Below, piece by piece: positions 1-6,676 of a stretch of DNA of 7,850 nucleotides. A program made the position numbers and the translations under genes. The number at the start of each line of letters is the position of its first letter. Within the stretch, counting starts at the first letter, position 1. Under the pieces are notes generated by a model, which was not told the DNA's origin, ran no database searches, and saw only the letters and a program-made list of their open reading frames with translations. Source of the stretch: Lachnospiraceae bacterium (GTDB taxonomy: Bacteria; Bacillota_A; Clostridia; Lachnospirales; Lachnospiraceae). Where the stretch lies: assembly GCA_017522685.1 (NCBI GenBank), contig JAFWYN010000013.1, forward strand, positions 1 to 7,850, in the 5' to 3' direction.

Positions 1-994
1 ATTAGGCCATGACTTTGGTACCGAATACAAGAAGGATGCCACCAACCACTGGAAAGAGTGTGCCTGTGGAGAAAAGAGTGGCGAGGAAGCCCATGTACCG
101 GGTCCGGCGGCAACGGAAGAAAGTGCCCAGACCTGTACCGTATGCGGCTATGAAATCGCGCCCAAGTTAGACCATGACTTTGGAACAGAGTATAAGAAGG
201 ATGCCACCAACCACTGGAAGGAATGTGCCTGTGGAGAAAAGAGTGGCGAGGAAGCCCATGTACCCGGTCCTGCAGCAACAGAAGAACGTGCTCAGACCTG
301 TACCGTATGCGGCTATGAAATTGCACCGAAATTAGGCCATGACTTTGGTACCGAATACAAGAAGGATGCCACCAACCACTGGAAGGAATGTGCCTGTGGA
401 GAAAAGAGCGGCGTGGAAGCCCATGTACCCGGTCCTGCAGCAACAGAAGAACGTGCTCAGACCTGTACTGTATGCGGCTATGAAATTGCACCGAAATTAG
501 GCCATGACTTTGGTGCCGAATACAAGAAGGATGCCACCAACCACTGGAAAGAGTGTGCCTGTGGAGAAAAGAGCGGCGTGGAAGCCCATGTACCGGGTCC
601 TGCGGCAACGGAAGAAAGTGCTCAGACCTGTACCGTATGCGGCTACGAAATCGCACCGATAATTACCCCGGAAGAAGAACATACTCATTCGTTTAACGGT
701 TATAGGTATAATGACAGTGACCATTGGGGAGAGTGTAGTTGTGGTGTAAGATCGCAAATGCTTCCTCACGAGTTTGAATGGATTGTAGATAAAAATGCAA
801 CTCAGCTGGAGGCTGGTAGCAAGCATGAGGAATGTGCGTACTGTCACTATAGCAGACCTGCAGTAGAAATAGCGAGACTGGGAATTATGTCTCCTAAAAC
901 AGGTGATAATACATATCAGTGGATATTGCTGTTAGCAGGTATTTCCGGTATGTTAGGCATGGGAACAGTGGCTTATAGAAAAAAAGAAAAGTAA
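1..994 (+). CDS. Cell-wall-anchored surface protein with tandem Cys-rich repeats (3' part only)
   Basis: The gene is open from the left edge (first full codon at base 2) to TAA at 992-994, so its N-terminus and signal peptide lie outside the window. It encodes four almost identical 55-residue units. Each carries a DATNHW segment, a CxC pair (CACGEKSG), the stretch AHVPGPAATEE and a CxxC pair (CTVCGYEIAP). A diverged fifth unit follows at about 680-860, retaining CSC and CAYC. The protein ends with SPKTGD (890-907), a hydrophobic stretch of about 19 residues and RKKEK, which is the layout of a sortase sorting signal. From family knowledge, such proteins are linked covalently to peptidoglycan and often act in adhesion or as stalks; no ligand can be read here. 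An ATG at 413 lies inside a repeat and is not the true start. The repeats look richer in G+C than the tail. Anchoring is well supported; function is unknown. Confidence 0.88.
   Translation, partial: LGHDFGTEYKKDATNHWKECACGEKSGEEAHVPGPAATEESAQTCTVCGYEIAPKLDHDFGTEYKKDATNHWKECACGEKSGEEAHVPGPAATEERAQTCTVCGYEIAPKLGHDFGTEYKKDATNHWKECACGEKSGVEAHVPGPAATEERAQTCTVCGYEIAPKLGHDFGAEYKKDATNHWKECACGEKSGVEAHVPGPAATEESAQTCTVCGYEIAPIITPEEEHTHSFNGYRYNDSDHWGECSCGVRSQMLPHEFEWIVDKNATQLEAGSKHEECAYCHYSRPAVEIARLGIMSPKTGDNTYQWILLLAGISGMLGMGTVAYRKKEK
2..661 (+). repeat. Four tandem 165-bp coding repeats
   Basis: In-frame direct repeats begin at 2, 167, 332 and 497, spaced exactly 165 bp (55 codons). They differ at only a few positions. 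At protein level these include LGHD/LDHD, GTEY/GAEY, GEEAH/GVEAH and EERAQ/EESAQ, plus synonymous changes. Because the first unit touches the window edge, more copies may lie to the left. The high nucleotide identity points to recent duplication or ongoing homogenisation by recombination. Confidence 0.95.
890..991 (+). other. Sortase sorting signal (SPKTG, hydrophobic segment, basic tail)
   Basis: The codons at 890-904 read SPKTG, a variant of LPXTG. They are followed by DNTYQ, a hydrophobic stretch (WILLLAGISGMLGMG...) and the basic end RKKEK. Known sortases cut between Thr and Gly and join Thr to the cell wall. A Ser in place of Leu at position 1 suggests a sortase subclass other than classical SrtA; that sortase is not in this window. 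Confidence 0.85.
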
Positions 995-1033
995 AAGATA
1001 ATAGATACAGAGTAGTTTGATATTATCGTAAGT

Positions 1034-1072
1034 AAAACCTTCCCTGACTGGCTATATACAGGGAAGGTTTTT
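1034..1072 (+). terminator. Intrinsic terminator after the surface protein gene
   Basis: There is a perfect 13-bp inverted repeat, AAAACCTTCCCTG (1034-1046) with CAGGGAAGGTTTT (1059-1071). The loop is 12 nt and a T-run ends at 1072. It lies 40 nt after the stop codon. It separates the surface protein transcript from the downstream cluster, which therefore needs its own promoter in about 1076-1160. Confidence 0.9.
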
Positions 1073-1154
1073 GCTTAATCAGGTGGTTTCCTGGGAAGTA
1101 AGATTTGTAGTTATCGGAGATCTCATATATTCGTTGATACTGAAGTGGAAAGTT

Positions 1155-1160
1155 GGGAGA
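1155..1160 (+). promoter_or_regulatory. Ribosome binding site that decides the start of the small protein
   Basis: GGGAGA at 1155-1160 lies 7 nt before ATG 1168. It is too close to ATG 1162 and overlaps TTG 1153. The site therefore supports a start at 1168, giving MDIDAII... Confidence 0.6.
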
Positions 1161-1167
1161 TATGGTT

Positions 1168-1344
1168 ATGGATATTGATGCGATTATCAGAATGTTGGAT
1201 GAAAAAACAGATACCGGCGTCAGCCGTATCAAGGTAATTGTGAATGAGGAACAACAGCCCGGAGAGGTAAAAGAGGCTTATCATCACGGAAGATGTGACG
1301 TAGGAAGCCCTTGGGCGGATGGAAGCGTAGGAAATTGTGACTAG
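1168..1344 (+). CDS. Small 58-aa Cys/His-containing protein, function unknown
   Basis: This gene encodes a 58-residue protein starting MDIDAIIRMLDEK and ending in TAG. The start at 1168 is chosen over ATG 1162 and TTG 1153 because of the GGGAGA site. Residues 1-36 are charged and look like a short helix-strand unit. The C-terminal third carries YHHGRCDVGSPWA (38-50) and ends GNCD, so H39, H40, C43 and C57 could bind a metal or form a disulfide. There is no signal peptide or membrane segment. It stands alone after a terminator and 14 nt before the histidine kinase start, so the two are probably co-transcribed. I do not recognise a named family. A role as a small regulator, metal-binding protein or peptide precursor would be guesswork. 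Good translation signals and a sensible composition make it likely real. Confidence 0.7.
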   Translation: MDIDAIIRMLDEKTDTGVSRIKVIVNEEQQPGEVKEAYHHGRCDVGSPWADGSVGNCD

Positions 1345-1347
1345 AGT

Positions 1348-1352
1348 GAGGA
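1348..1352 (+). promoter_or_regulatory. Ribosome binding site that decides the kinase start
   Basis: GAGGA at 1348-1352 directly abuts ATG 1353, which leaves no room for initiation there. It sits 6 nt before ATG 1359, so 1359 is preferred. Confidence 0.65.
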
Positions 1353-1358
1353 ATGAGT

Positions 1359-2831
1359 ATGAAGATTTCCATTAGAGTACAGATTGCATTGGTGACGCTG
1401 ACCTTGCTGATTGGTACCTTGTTTTCCTGTTGGTTTCTGAACAATATGTTTCTGGAACGATATTATGAAAGTGAAAAGTACAAAAATGTGCAGACAGCAT
1501 ATGACAAATTGAATCAGGCAGGAATTGATGAGGCGTTGGATTCTGAAGAGTTTCAAGAGAGTATGCTGGAATATGCCTACCGATATAGTATGAATATTCA
1601 AGTGGTGGATGTAAATCAGCGACTTGTTTTTGCAGCGACCCTAAACAGAAAGGAATTGCAGAACAAGCTGATGCAGTATATTTTTCGGTTGCCCTTCTGG
1701 GAGCAGGGAGAAACTCCGGAGCCGGATAAGATATTTAAGATTAGGGATATTCGAAATAATACAGAATATATCGAGATGTACGGTCAGCTGGATAGTGACC
1801 AATGGTATATTATTTCCACAGCTATGCAGGATGTGAGGGACAGTGTGAAGTTGTCCAACCGTTTTCTGGCCTATATCGGGGTGTTAGCCATATTGCTGGG
1901 GGGTGTAGTGGTATGGATTGTTACTACCCGAATTGTGAAGCCTATTTGGAAACTGGCAGATATATCCGAACGAATGACTCATTTGGATTTTGAAGCCAAG
2001 TACGAAGGCAAGGGAGTAAAGGAGATTTCCCTGTTGGGAGAGAATATCAACAAACTTTCGGAATCCCTGGAACGTAATATTTCCGACTTGAAAACAGCTA
2101 ATAATGAGTTACAGAAGGATATTGAAAGAAAAGAACAGAATGAAGAAATGCGTAAGGAATTCCTGGCCAATGTTTCACATGAATTAAAAACTCCCATTGC
2201 ATTAATACAAGGATATGCAGAAGGACTAAAGGAAGGCATACACGATGATACGGAAAGCAGGGATTTCTACTGTGAGGTCATAATTGATGAAGCAGAGAAA
2301 ATGAATATCATGGTGAAAAAGCTTCTGACATTGAATCAGTTGGAGTTTGGTAATGATATGGTAAGTATGGAGCGTTTTGACATAGTGACATTGATAAAGA
2401 ATTATCTGCAATCAGCCAATATATTGATAAAGCAAAGTAACATACAGGTGAGAATGCAGGAAACGGACGCTATTTATGTCTGGGCAGATGAGTTTAAGAC
2501 AGAAGAAGTGTTTATGAATTATTTTACCAATGCGGTAAATCACTGTACCGGTGAACGTATCATAGACATCCGCCTCGAGAGACAGGAGGAGCGTGTTCGT
2601 GTCACTGTATTCAATACGGGAGAACAGATTCCGCAGGAAAGTATCGAGCATATTTGGGAGAAGTTTTATAAAGTGGACAAAGCACGAACCAGGGAATATG
2701 GAGGCAACGGAGTAGGTCTTTCTATTGTAAAAGCCATTATGGACTCCATGAATCAGCGTTACGGTGTGGAGAATTATTCTAACGGAGTATGCTTCTGGTT
2801 TGAATTGGAAGTAGTAAAGGATAATCAGTAA
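1359..2831 (+). CDS. Membrane sensor histidine kinase (two-component system, VanS/PhoR-like)
   Basis: This is a 490-aa kinase with the classic order of parts. A first membrane helix spans about 7-28 and an extracellular sensor domain about 30-165. The second helix (about 169-189) leads into a HAMP linker (about 189-243). A HisKA dimerisation domain has the H-box NVSHELKTP, with H274 as the predicted phosphoacceptor. The ATPase domain has N-box NYFTNAVNH (N391), VFNTGEQIP (about 417-425, with Asn where many kinases have Asp), the F-box WEKFYKVDKAR and GGNGVGLSIVKAI (about 448-460). It senses a signal outside the cell and should phosphorylate a response regulator, but none lies beside it. The upstream gene is the 58-aa protein and hflX follows after 31 nt. 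The start at 1359 rests on SD spacing; 1353 is the alternative. The signal is unknown. Confidence 0.93.
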   Translation: MKISIRVQIALVTLTLLIGTLFSCWFLNNMFLERYYESEKYKNVQTAYDKLNQAGIDEALDSEEFQESMLEYAYRYSMNIQVVDVNQRLVFAATLNRKELQNKLMQYIFRLPFWEQGETPEPDKIFKIRDIRNNTEYIEMYGQLDSDQWYIISTAMQDVRDSVKLSNRFLAYIGVLAILLGGVVVWIVTTRIVKPIWKLADISERMTHLDFEAKYEGKGVKEISLLGENINKLSESLERNISDLKTANNELQKDIERKEQNEEMRKEFLANVSHELKTPIALIQGYAEGLKEGIHDDTESRDFYCEVIIDEAEKMNIMVKKLLTLNQLEFGNDMVSMERFDIVTLIKNYLQSANILIKQSNIQVRMQETDAIYVWADEFKTEEVFMNYFTNAVNHCTGERIIDIRLERQEERVRVTVFNTGEQIPQESIEHIWEKFYKVDKARTREYGGNGVGLSIVKAIMDSMNQRYGVENYSNGVCFWFELEVVKDNQ

Positions 2832-2850
2832 GGCGCAGCAGAATGTAGAA

Positions 2851-2856
2851 GGAAGG
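2851..2856 (+). promoter_or_regulatory. Ribosome binding site that decides the hflX start
   Basis: GGAAGG at 2851-2856 touches ATG 2857 but lies 6 nt before ATG 2863. The second ATG is therefore the likely start. Confidence 0.65.
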
Positions 2857-2862
2857 ATGAAG

Positions 2863-4128
2863 ATGACAGAAGAAAGCAGAGAAAGAGCACTTTTGGTAGG
2901 AGTGGATATCGGAGAAGAAGTGGATTTTGAACGTTCCATGGAGGAACTGAAAAGTCTGGCTGAAGCCTGTAACATGCAGGTGGTGGGACTGATTACCCAA
3001 AAGTTAGCTATGATAAATAAGTCATTATATGTGGGAACCGGTAAGGTGGCAGAGATAAAGCAGTTTATCGGGGAATGCGGAGCAGATGTTGTAATCTTTG
3101 ACAATGCCCTTTCTCCATCACAAATTCGCAATTTGCAGGAAGAACTGGATATGCCCATATTGGACAGAACTTCATTGATTTTAGATATTTTTGCCATCCG
3201 TGCACAAACCAGAGAGGCTAAGCTACAGGTGGAAACTGCAAGATTACAATATTTGCTTCCGAGACTGGTAGGTATGCACGAGGCTTTGAGCCGACAGGGT
3301 GGTGCCAGTGGCAGTATGAGTAACAAGGGTACCGGTGAAAAGAAGTTGGAGTTGGATCGACGTAAAATAGAACATCGCATCAGCGAACTTCGAAAGGAAC
3401 TGGATGAGGTACAGGTGGATCGGCAGATTCAACGAAAGAAACGTATGAACTCCAGAACACCGCAAGTGGCACTGGTGGGGTATACTAATGCAGGCAAATC
3501 AACGGTTATGAATCGGATGGTGGAAAAGTACACCGGAAATGAAGAAAAGAAGGTTCTGGAAAAGGATATGTTGTTTGCTACCTTGGAAACAGCAGTCAGA
3601 ACCATTGAAACCGGAGATAATAAGCCTTTCTTTCTGGTGGATACGGTAGGGTTTATTCACAAATTACCTCATGGCTTGGTGAAAGCATTCCACTCCACTT
3701 TGGAAGAGGTAAAATATGCAGATTTGCTGGTACAGGTGGTGGATTTTTCGGACCCTCAGTACCGCTTGCAGATGGATGTGACGGCGGAGACTCTGAAGGA
3801 GCTGGGTGCCGGCGAGATACCCATGGTAGTAGTATACAATAAAGCTGAAACCAAGATGGAAGACCTGCCACGTGTCAGAGGGACGCAGATTTATATGTCT
3901 GCGGTTAATGATGTGGGTATAGCTGAGCTTGCTGAGCTTATCAAGAGTCAGGTTTACGCCACTTATCAGGATGCGGAGTTTTTGGTTCCTTATGATAAGG
4001 GGGCGGTGGTTTCGTATTTTATGGAAAATGCCACAGTAATTACACAGGAATATCTTGAAAATGGTGTGCGTTTGGTAGTAAACTGTCATAAAGGAGATGC
4101 CGATAAATACAGTGAGTATTTAGTGTAA
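2863..4128 (+). CDS. hflX: GTPase HflX (ribosome-associated)
   Basis: The 421-aa product matches the usual HflX length. The N-terminal HflX domain (about 8-190) includes YVGTGKVAEIK, VVIFDNALSPSQIRNLQ and DRTSLILDIFAIRAQTREAKLQ (split motifs), then the LLPRLVG and SRQGG segments and a coiled-coil linker. The GTPase domain has G1 GYTNAGKS (206-213), a switch with FATLE (about 238-242), G3 DTVGF (260-264), G4 NKAE (326-329) and a weak G5 SAV (346-348). Known HflX proteins bind the 50S subunit and split or rescue stalled ribosomes, often under heat or antibiotic stress, in the cytoplasm. Two oddities are the G4 motif, which has Glu where Asp is usual, and a longer segment before the switch (KYTGNEEKKVLEKD). 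It lies between a sensor kinase and a lipoprotein, probably in one operon. ATG 2863 is preferred over 2857 by SD spacing. Confidence 0.94.
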   Translation: MTEESRERALLVGVDIGEEVDFERSMEELKSLAEACNMQVVGLITQKLAMINKSLYVGTGKVAEIKQFIGECGADVVIFDNALSPSQIRNLQEELDMPILDRTSLILDIFAIRAQTREAKLQVETARLQYLLPRLVGMHEALSRQGGASGSMSNKGTGEKKLELDRRKIEHRISELRKELDEVQVDRQIQRKKRMNSRTPQVALVGYTNAGKSTVMNRMVEKYTGNEEKKVLEKDMLFATLETAVRTIETGDNKPFFLVDTVGFIHKLPHGLVKAFHSTLEEVKYADLLVQVVDFSDPQYRLQMDVTAETLKELGAGEIPMVVVYNKAETKMEDLPRVRGTQIYMSAVNDVGIAELAELIKSQVYATYQDAEFLVPYDKGAVVSYFMENATVITQEYLENGVRLVVNCHKGDADKYSEYLV

Positions 4129-4162
4129 GCTTTGATAGAAAGGCTGCAAGGAGGAGATAAAC

Positions 4163-4885
4163 ATGAAGAAAAGAATGAATAAGCTTGTTTGTCTGATGAT
4201 GCTGTTAATGATAATTATGACCGGGTGTGGTGCCCGGATACCGGATATGACGGATGCGGAGAGAGAAGCTATCAGTGAGTATGCCGTAGAGCTTTTGATG
4301 AAATATAATGCTAATGATACCAGCAGATTGGTTGATTTGGAGATGTTGGAGAAAGAACCGGAGCCCACCAAGAGACCGGCACCGGTAACTACAGAACCTC
4401 CTAAAGGGATGGATGAGACAGAGGATACACCGGTGATTGATTTGAGCGGGGAAACCCAAGTACCTCATGGTGATGTCCACGCAGTATTGGGATTGGAGGA
4501 GAGTATTTCGCTGGAGTACGTGAGTTATCGCATGGAGCAGCAATGTACGGATCCCGGGTCTGCGGAACTGGTGATTGAAGCAGAAGAGGGCAAGACATTA
4601 ATGATATGTGAGATGGCCTTAATCAATGACGGCGCAAAAAAACAAAGCGTGGATATGCTACGTGACAATATTCAATATCAATTAGTGATTGACGGTAAGG
4701 TGGCCAATTGTATGGTGACAATGCTGAGCAATGATTTGACTACCTATCTGGGGATACTGGAACCCGATGAATCCAGAAAAGTGCTGGTATTGACACAAGT
4801 GGAAAAGTCGACTGTGGATCAAGCCGCAGAATTATATTTGTACGTAAAGAGTGAGAACGGACAAGGAATGATACAAGTGAAATAA
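4163..4885 (+). CDS. Lipoprotein with C-terminal Ig-like (DUF4352/DUF5067-type) domain
   Basis: The gene starts 8 nt after a strong AAGGAGG (4148-4154) and encodes 240 aa. Basic KKRMNK, a hydrophobic core and the lipobox MTGC give a type II signal peptide with predicted lipidated C22, so the protein should sit on the outer face of the membrane. A charged region (about 28-60) and a Pro/Thr-rich linker (about 64-85, TKRPAPVTTEPP) precede a beta-rich domain (about 100-240). That domain has the pattern of a DUF4352-like fold: a 'EEGKTLMICEMALINDG' strand pair, then YQLVIDG and GILEPDESRKVLVL. The assignment rests on pattern memory and is only moderate. It is the last gene of the cluster, 34 nt after hflX. 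It could be an accessory to the sensor kinase, but nothing proves that. Confidence 0.85.
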   Translation: MKKRMNKLVCLMMLLMIIMTGCGARIPDMTDAEREAISEYAVELLMKYNANDTSRLVDLEMLEKEPEPTKRPAPVTTEPPKGMDETEDTPVIDLSGETQVPHGDVHAVLGLEESISLEYVSYRMEQQCTDPGSAELVIEAEEGKTLMICEMALINDGAKKQSVDMLRDNIQYQLVIDGKVANCMVTMLSNDLTTYLGILEPDESRKVLVLTQVEKSTVDQAAELYLYVKSENGQGMIQVK

Positions 4886-4890
4886 GAAAA

Positions 4891-4927
4891 GGGCTGGACC
4901 GATGCGATTCGGAACAGCCCATTTTTT
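4891..4927 (+). terminator. Intrinsic terminator, probably bidirectional
   Basis: GGGCTG (4891-4896) pairs with CAGCCC (4915-4920), and an inner CCGA/TCGG (4899-4902 with 4909-4912) extends the stem. A T-run lies at 4922-4927 on the plus strand. An A-run at 4887-4890 gives Ts on the minus strand. It lies between the convergent lipoprotein stop (4885) and ABC stop (4933), so it can serve both transcripts. Confidence 0.87.
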
Positions 4928-4932
4928 GTGAT

Positions 4933-6659
4933 TTATATTTCCTGTGCTAACTGCAGGTTGTAATAAAAGCCTTTCCGGGCAATTAATTCTTCATGGGTGC
5001 CCCGTTCAATAATTTCTCCTTCGTGGATTACCAGTATCAAGTCGGCATCCTTAATGGTGGACAAGCGATGGGCAATGGCAACGATGGTTCTCTTGCCGGC
5101 GATATTTTTAATGGCCTTTTGAATCTGACGTTCTGTTTGTACATCTACAGAAGCAGTGGCCTCATCCAACACAATAATAGGAGATTGGCGTAAAATGGCA
5201 CGTGCAATAGCAACTCTTTGCTTCTGCCCGCCGGAAAGACGAAGACCTCTTTCCCCTACCTGGGTCTCATATTGATCAGGCATATGTAAAATGTCCTCAT
5301 GAATGTTGGCAGCTTTGGCAGCATCTTCGATTTCCCATATGGTAGCATCCGGCTTGGCATAGCCGATGTTTTCGGCAATGGTTCCGTTGAAAGGAAGGTG
5401 TCCTGCAATACCGGGGATATGTTATGACGCAGACTCTCCAATGTAACGGTCCGTATATCTTTGTTGTCAACCAGAATACGTCCTTCTATCGGATCGTAAA
5501 ATCTGGAAATTAGTTGTGTGGCAGTGGTCTTGCCCACACCGGTAGGTCCTACCAAGGCAACCATCATGCCGGGGGTGCATTCAAAAGAGATATTCTTTAA
5601 TACAGGAATTTCATTACTATAGTGGAAACTCACATTTTCAAAGGTGATGGAACCTTCTACATTTCCGATATCCGATGCGTCGGGTGCATTTTGGATGGCA
5701 GATGGTGTTTCCAAAATTAAGGTAACTCTCTCGGCACCGGCCAAAGATTGCTGTAAGCTTTCTAATAAATTGGCAAGTCCTGAAACGGGTGCGTAAAATA
5801 AGGATAAGTATAAAACAAATGCTACAATATCCGCTACGGAAAGCTGGTCCTTATAAGCCAGGTAGCCCCCGAAGAAAACTACCAGAATGGTACCTGCAGA
5901 GGATAAAAACTCCACACAGGGATGAAAAATGGCACTGGCACGTAAAGCACGGAGCATGGCAGAAACCTGTTCGAAGTTTTTTGTATTTATTTTTTCGCTT
6001 TCATAAGCCTCTTGTCCAAAGGACTGTATTTCATGTAATCCGGACAGGCTGTCTTGAAGCTGGGCATTCAGTTCCCCCATACATTTTTGCGATGCCCGAA
6101 AGAAGGGACGAACAATTTTGGCAAAAATCACACCGGATAATAAAATCAGCGGTATGGGACAGCAGGTAATCAGGGCCAGCTTCCAATTGATGGTCAATAA
6201 AATGATGAGTACCCCTAAAAAGGTAACCAGATTGGTGATAATGTCCGGAATCATGTGAGCGTACAATAGTTCAAAATCACGGGTATCATTGATTACACGG
6301 CTCATTAGATCGCCGGTTTGTTTATCGTGGAAGAAACTTAAATCTAAACTTTGTAGCTTGTTATACAATCGGATACGCAAGTCACCCACCAAATGCCAGG
6401 CTGCTTTGTGTGCCAGGTAATTGCTTAAAAAACGAAACAGGATACGAAGCAGATACAATAAGAATAATGTAAAGGCAAATTTGATGATGGTATCAAGTGC
6501 TTTATCATCCACTCCTTTTTCTACCACCCCTGTCATGGCAGACAATACTTTAGGCGCGGTTAAATTTACCACGGTCAAACCTAAGGTGGAAAGGATGGCC
6601 AGTACATAGAGCCCTTTGTAGCGGGCAGCTTCCTTGGTAAGTTTCCATAGCATCTTCAT
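4933..6659 (-). pseudogene. ABC exporter half-transporter (membrane + ATPase domains), frameshifted
   Basis: Read with one base restored, this gene encodes about 575 aa, the normal size of a fused TMD-NBD exporter of the multidrug/lipid (MsbA/BmrA-like) type. The membrane domain with about six helices covers 1-320. The ATPase domain has Walker A GPTGVGKT (371-378) and Q-loop VLQDTF (Q419), then after the break LSGGQ (about 475-479), Walker B IIVLDE (D499, E500) and H-loop AHRLS (H531). At minus-strand 5392-5390 the sequence TTCCTTTCAACGG lacks a T expected for TTC-CTT-TTC-AAC-GGA (FLFNG). The first frame therefore runs on to a premature stop at 5256 (467 aa, no signature or Walker B), and the remaining motifs are in the other frame down to 4933. 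Start ATG 6659 has AGAGGA 7 nt upstream. It lies 17 nt after the HAD gene. A sequencing error is as likely as a true mutation. The substrate is unknown. Confidence 0.88.
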
Positions 6660-6676
6660 AATGATTTCCTCTTTTC

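Larger units (their letters stand above)
995..1167. other. Intergenic region before the small protein/kinase cluster
   Basis: Apart from the terminator (1034-1072), this stretch should contain the promoter for the plus-strand cluster. The only candidates are weak. TATATT at 1126-1131 has only TTGTAG at 1105-1110 with a 15-nt gap, and GATACT at 1136-1141 has no recognisable -35. I see no riboswitch or operator with confidence. Confidence 0.4.

Noticed and set aside
2..661. CRISPR-like array
   Set aside because: The repeats are 165 bp, contiguous and in frame with no unique spacers; they encode protein repeats.
1105..1131. Promoter TTGTAG/TATATT ahead of the small protein
   Set aside because: The spacer is only 15 nt and the -35 is weak, so I do not call it; the real promoter is not evident.
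2412..3380. Long minus-strand open frame (322 codons) across the kinase/hflX boundary
   Set aside because: It lies antisense to two clear genes, has no recognisable domain or good ribosome site, and crosses their intergenic gap. It is a shadow of codon use on the plus strand.
3664..4089. Minus-strand open frame of 141 codons inside hflX
   Set aside because: Antisense to conserved GTPase motifs, with His/Leu/Ile-rich unordered composition and no family resemblance.
5389..5396. Programmed ribosomal frameshift in the ABC gene
   Set aside because: No X-XXY-YYZ slippery site is present and ABC exporters are not known to use frameshifting; a deletion or sequence error is simpler.
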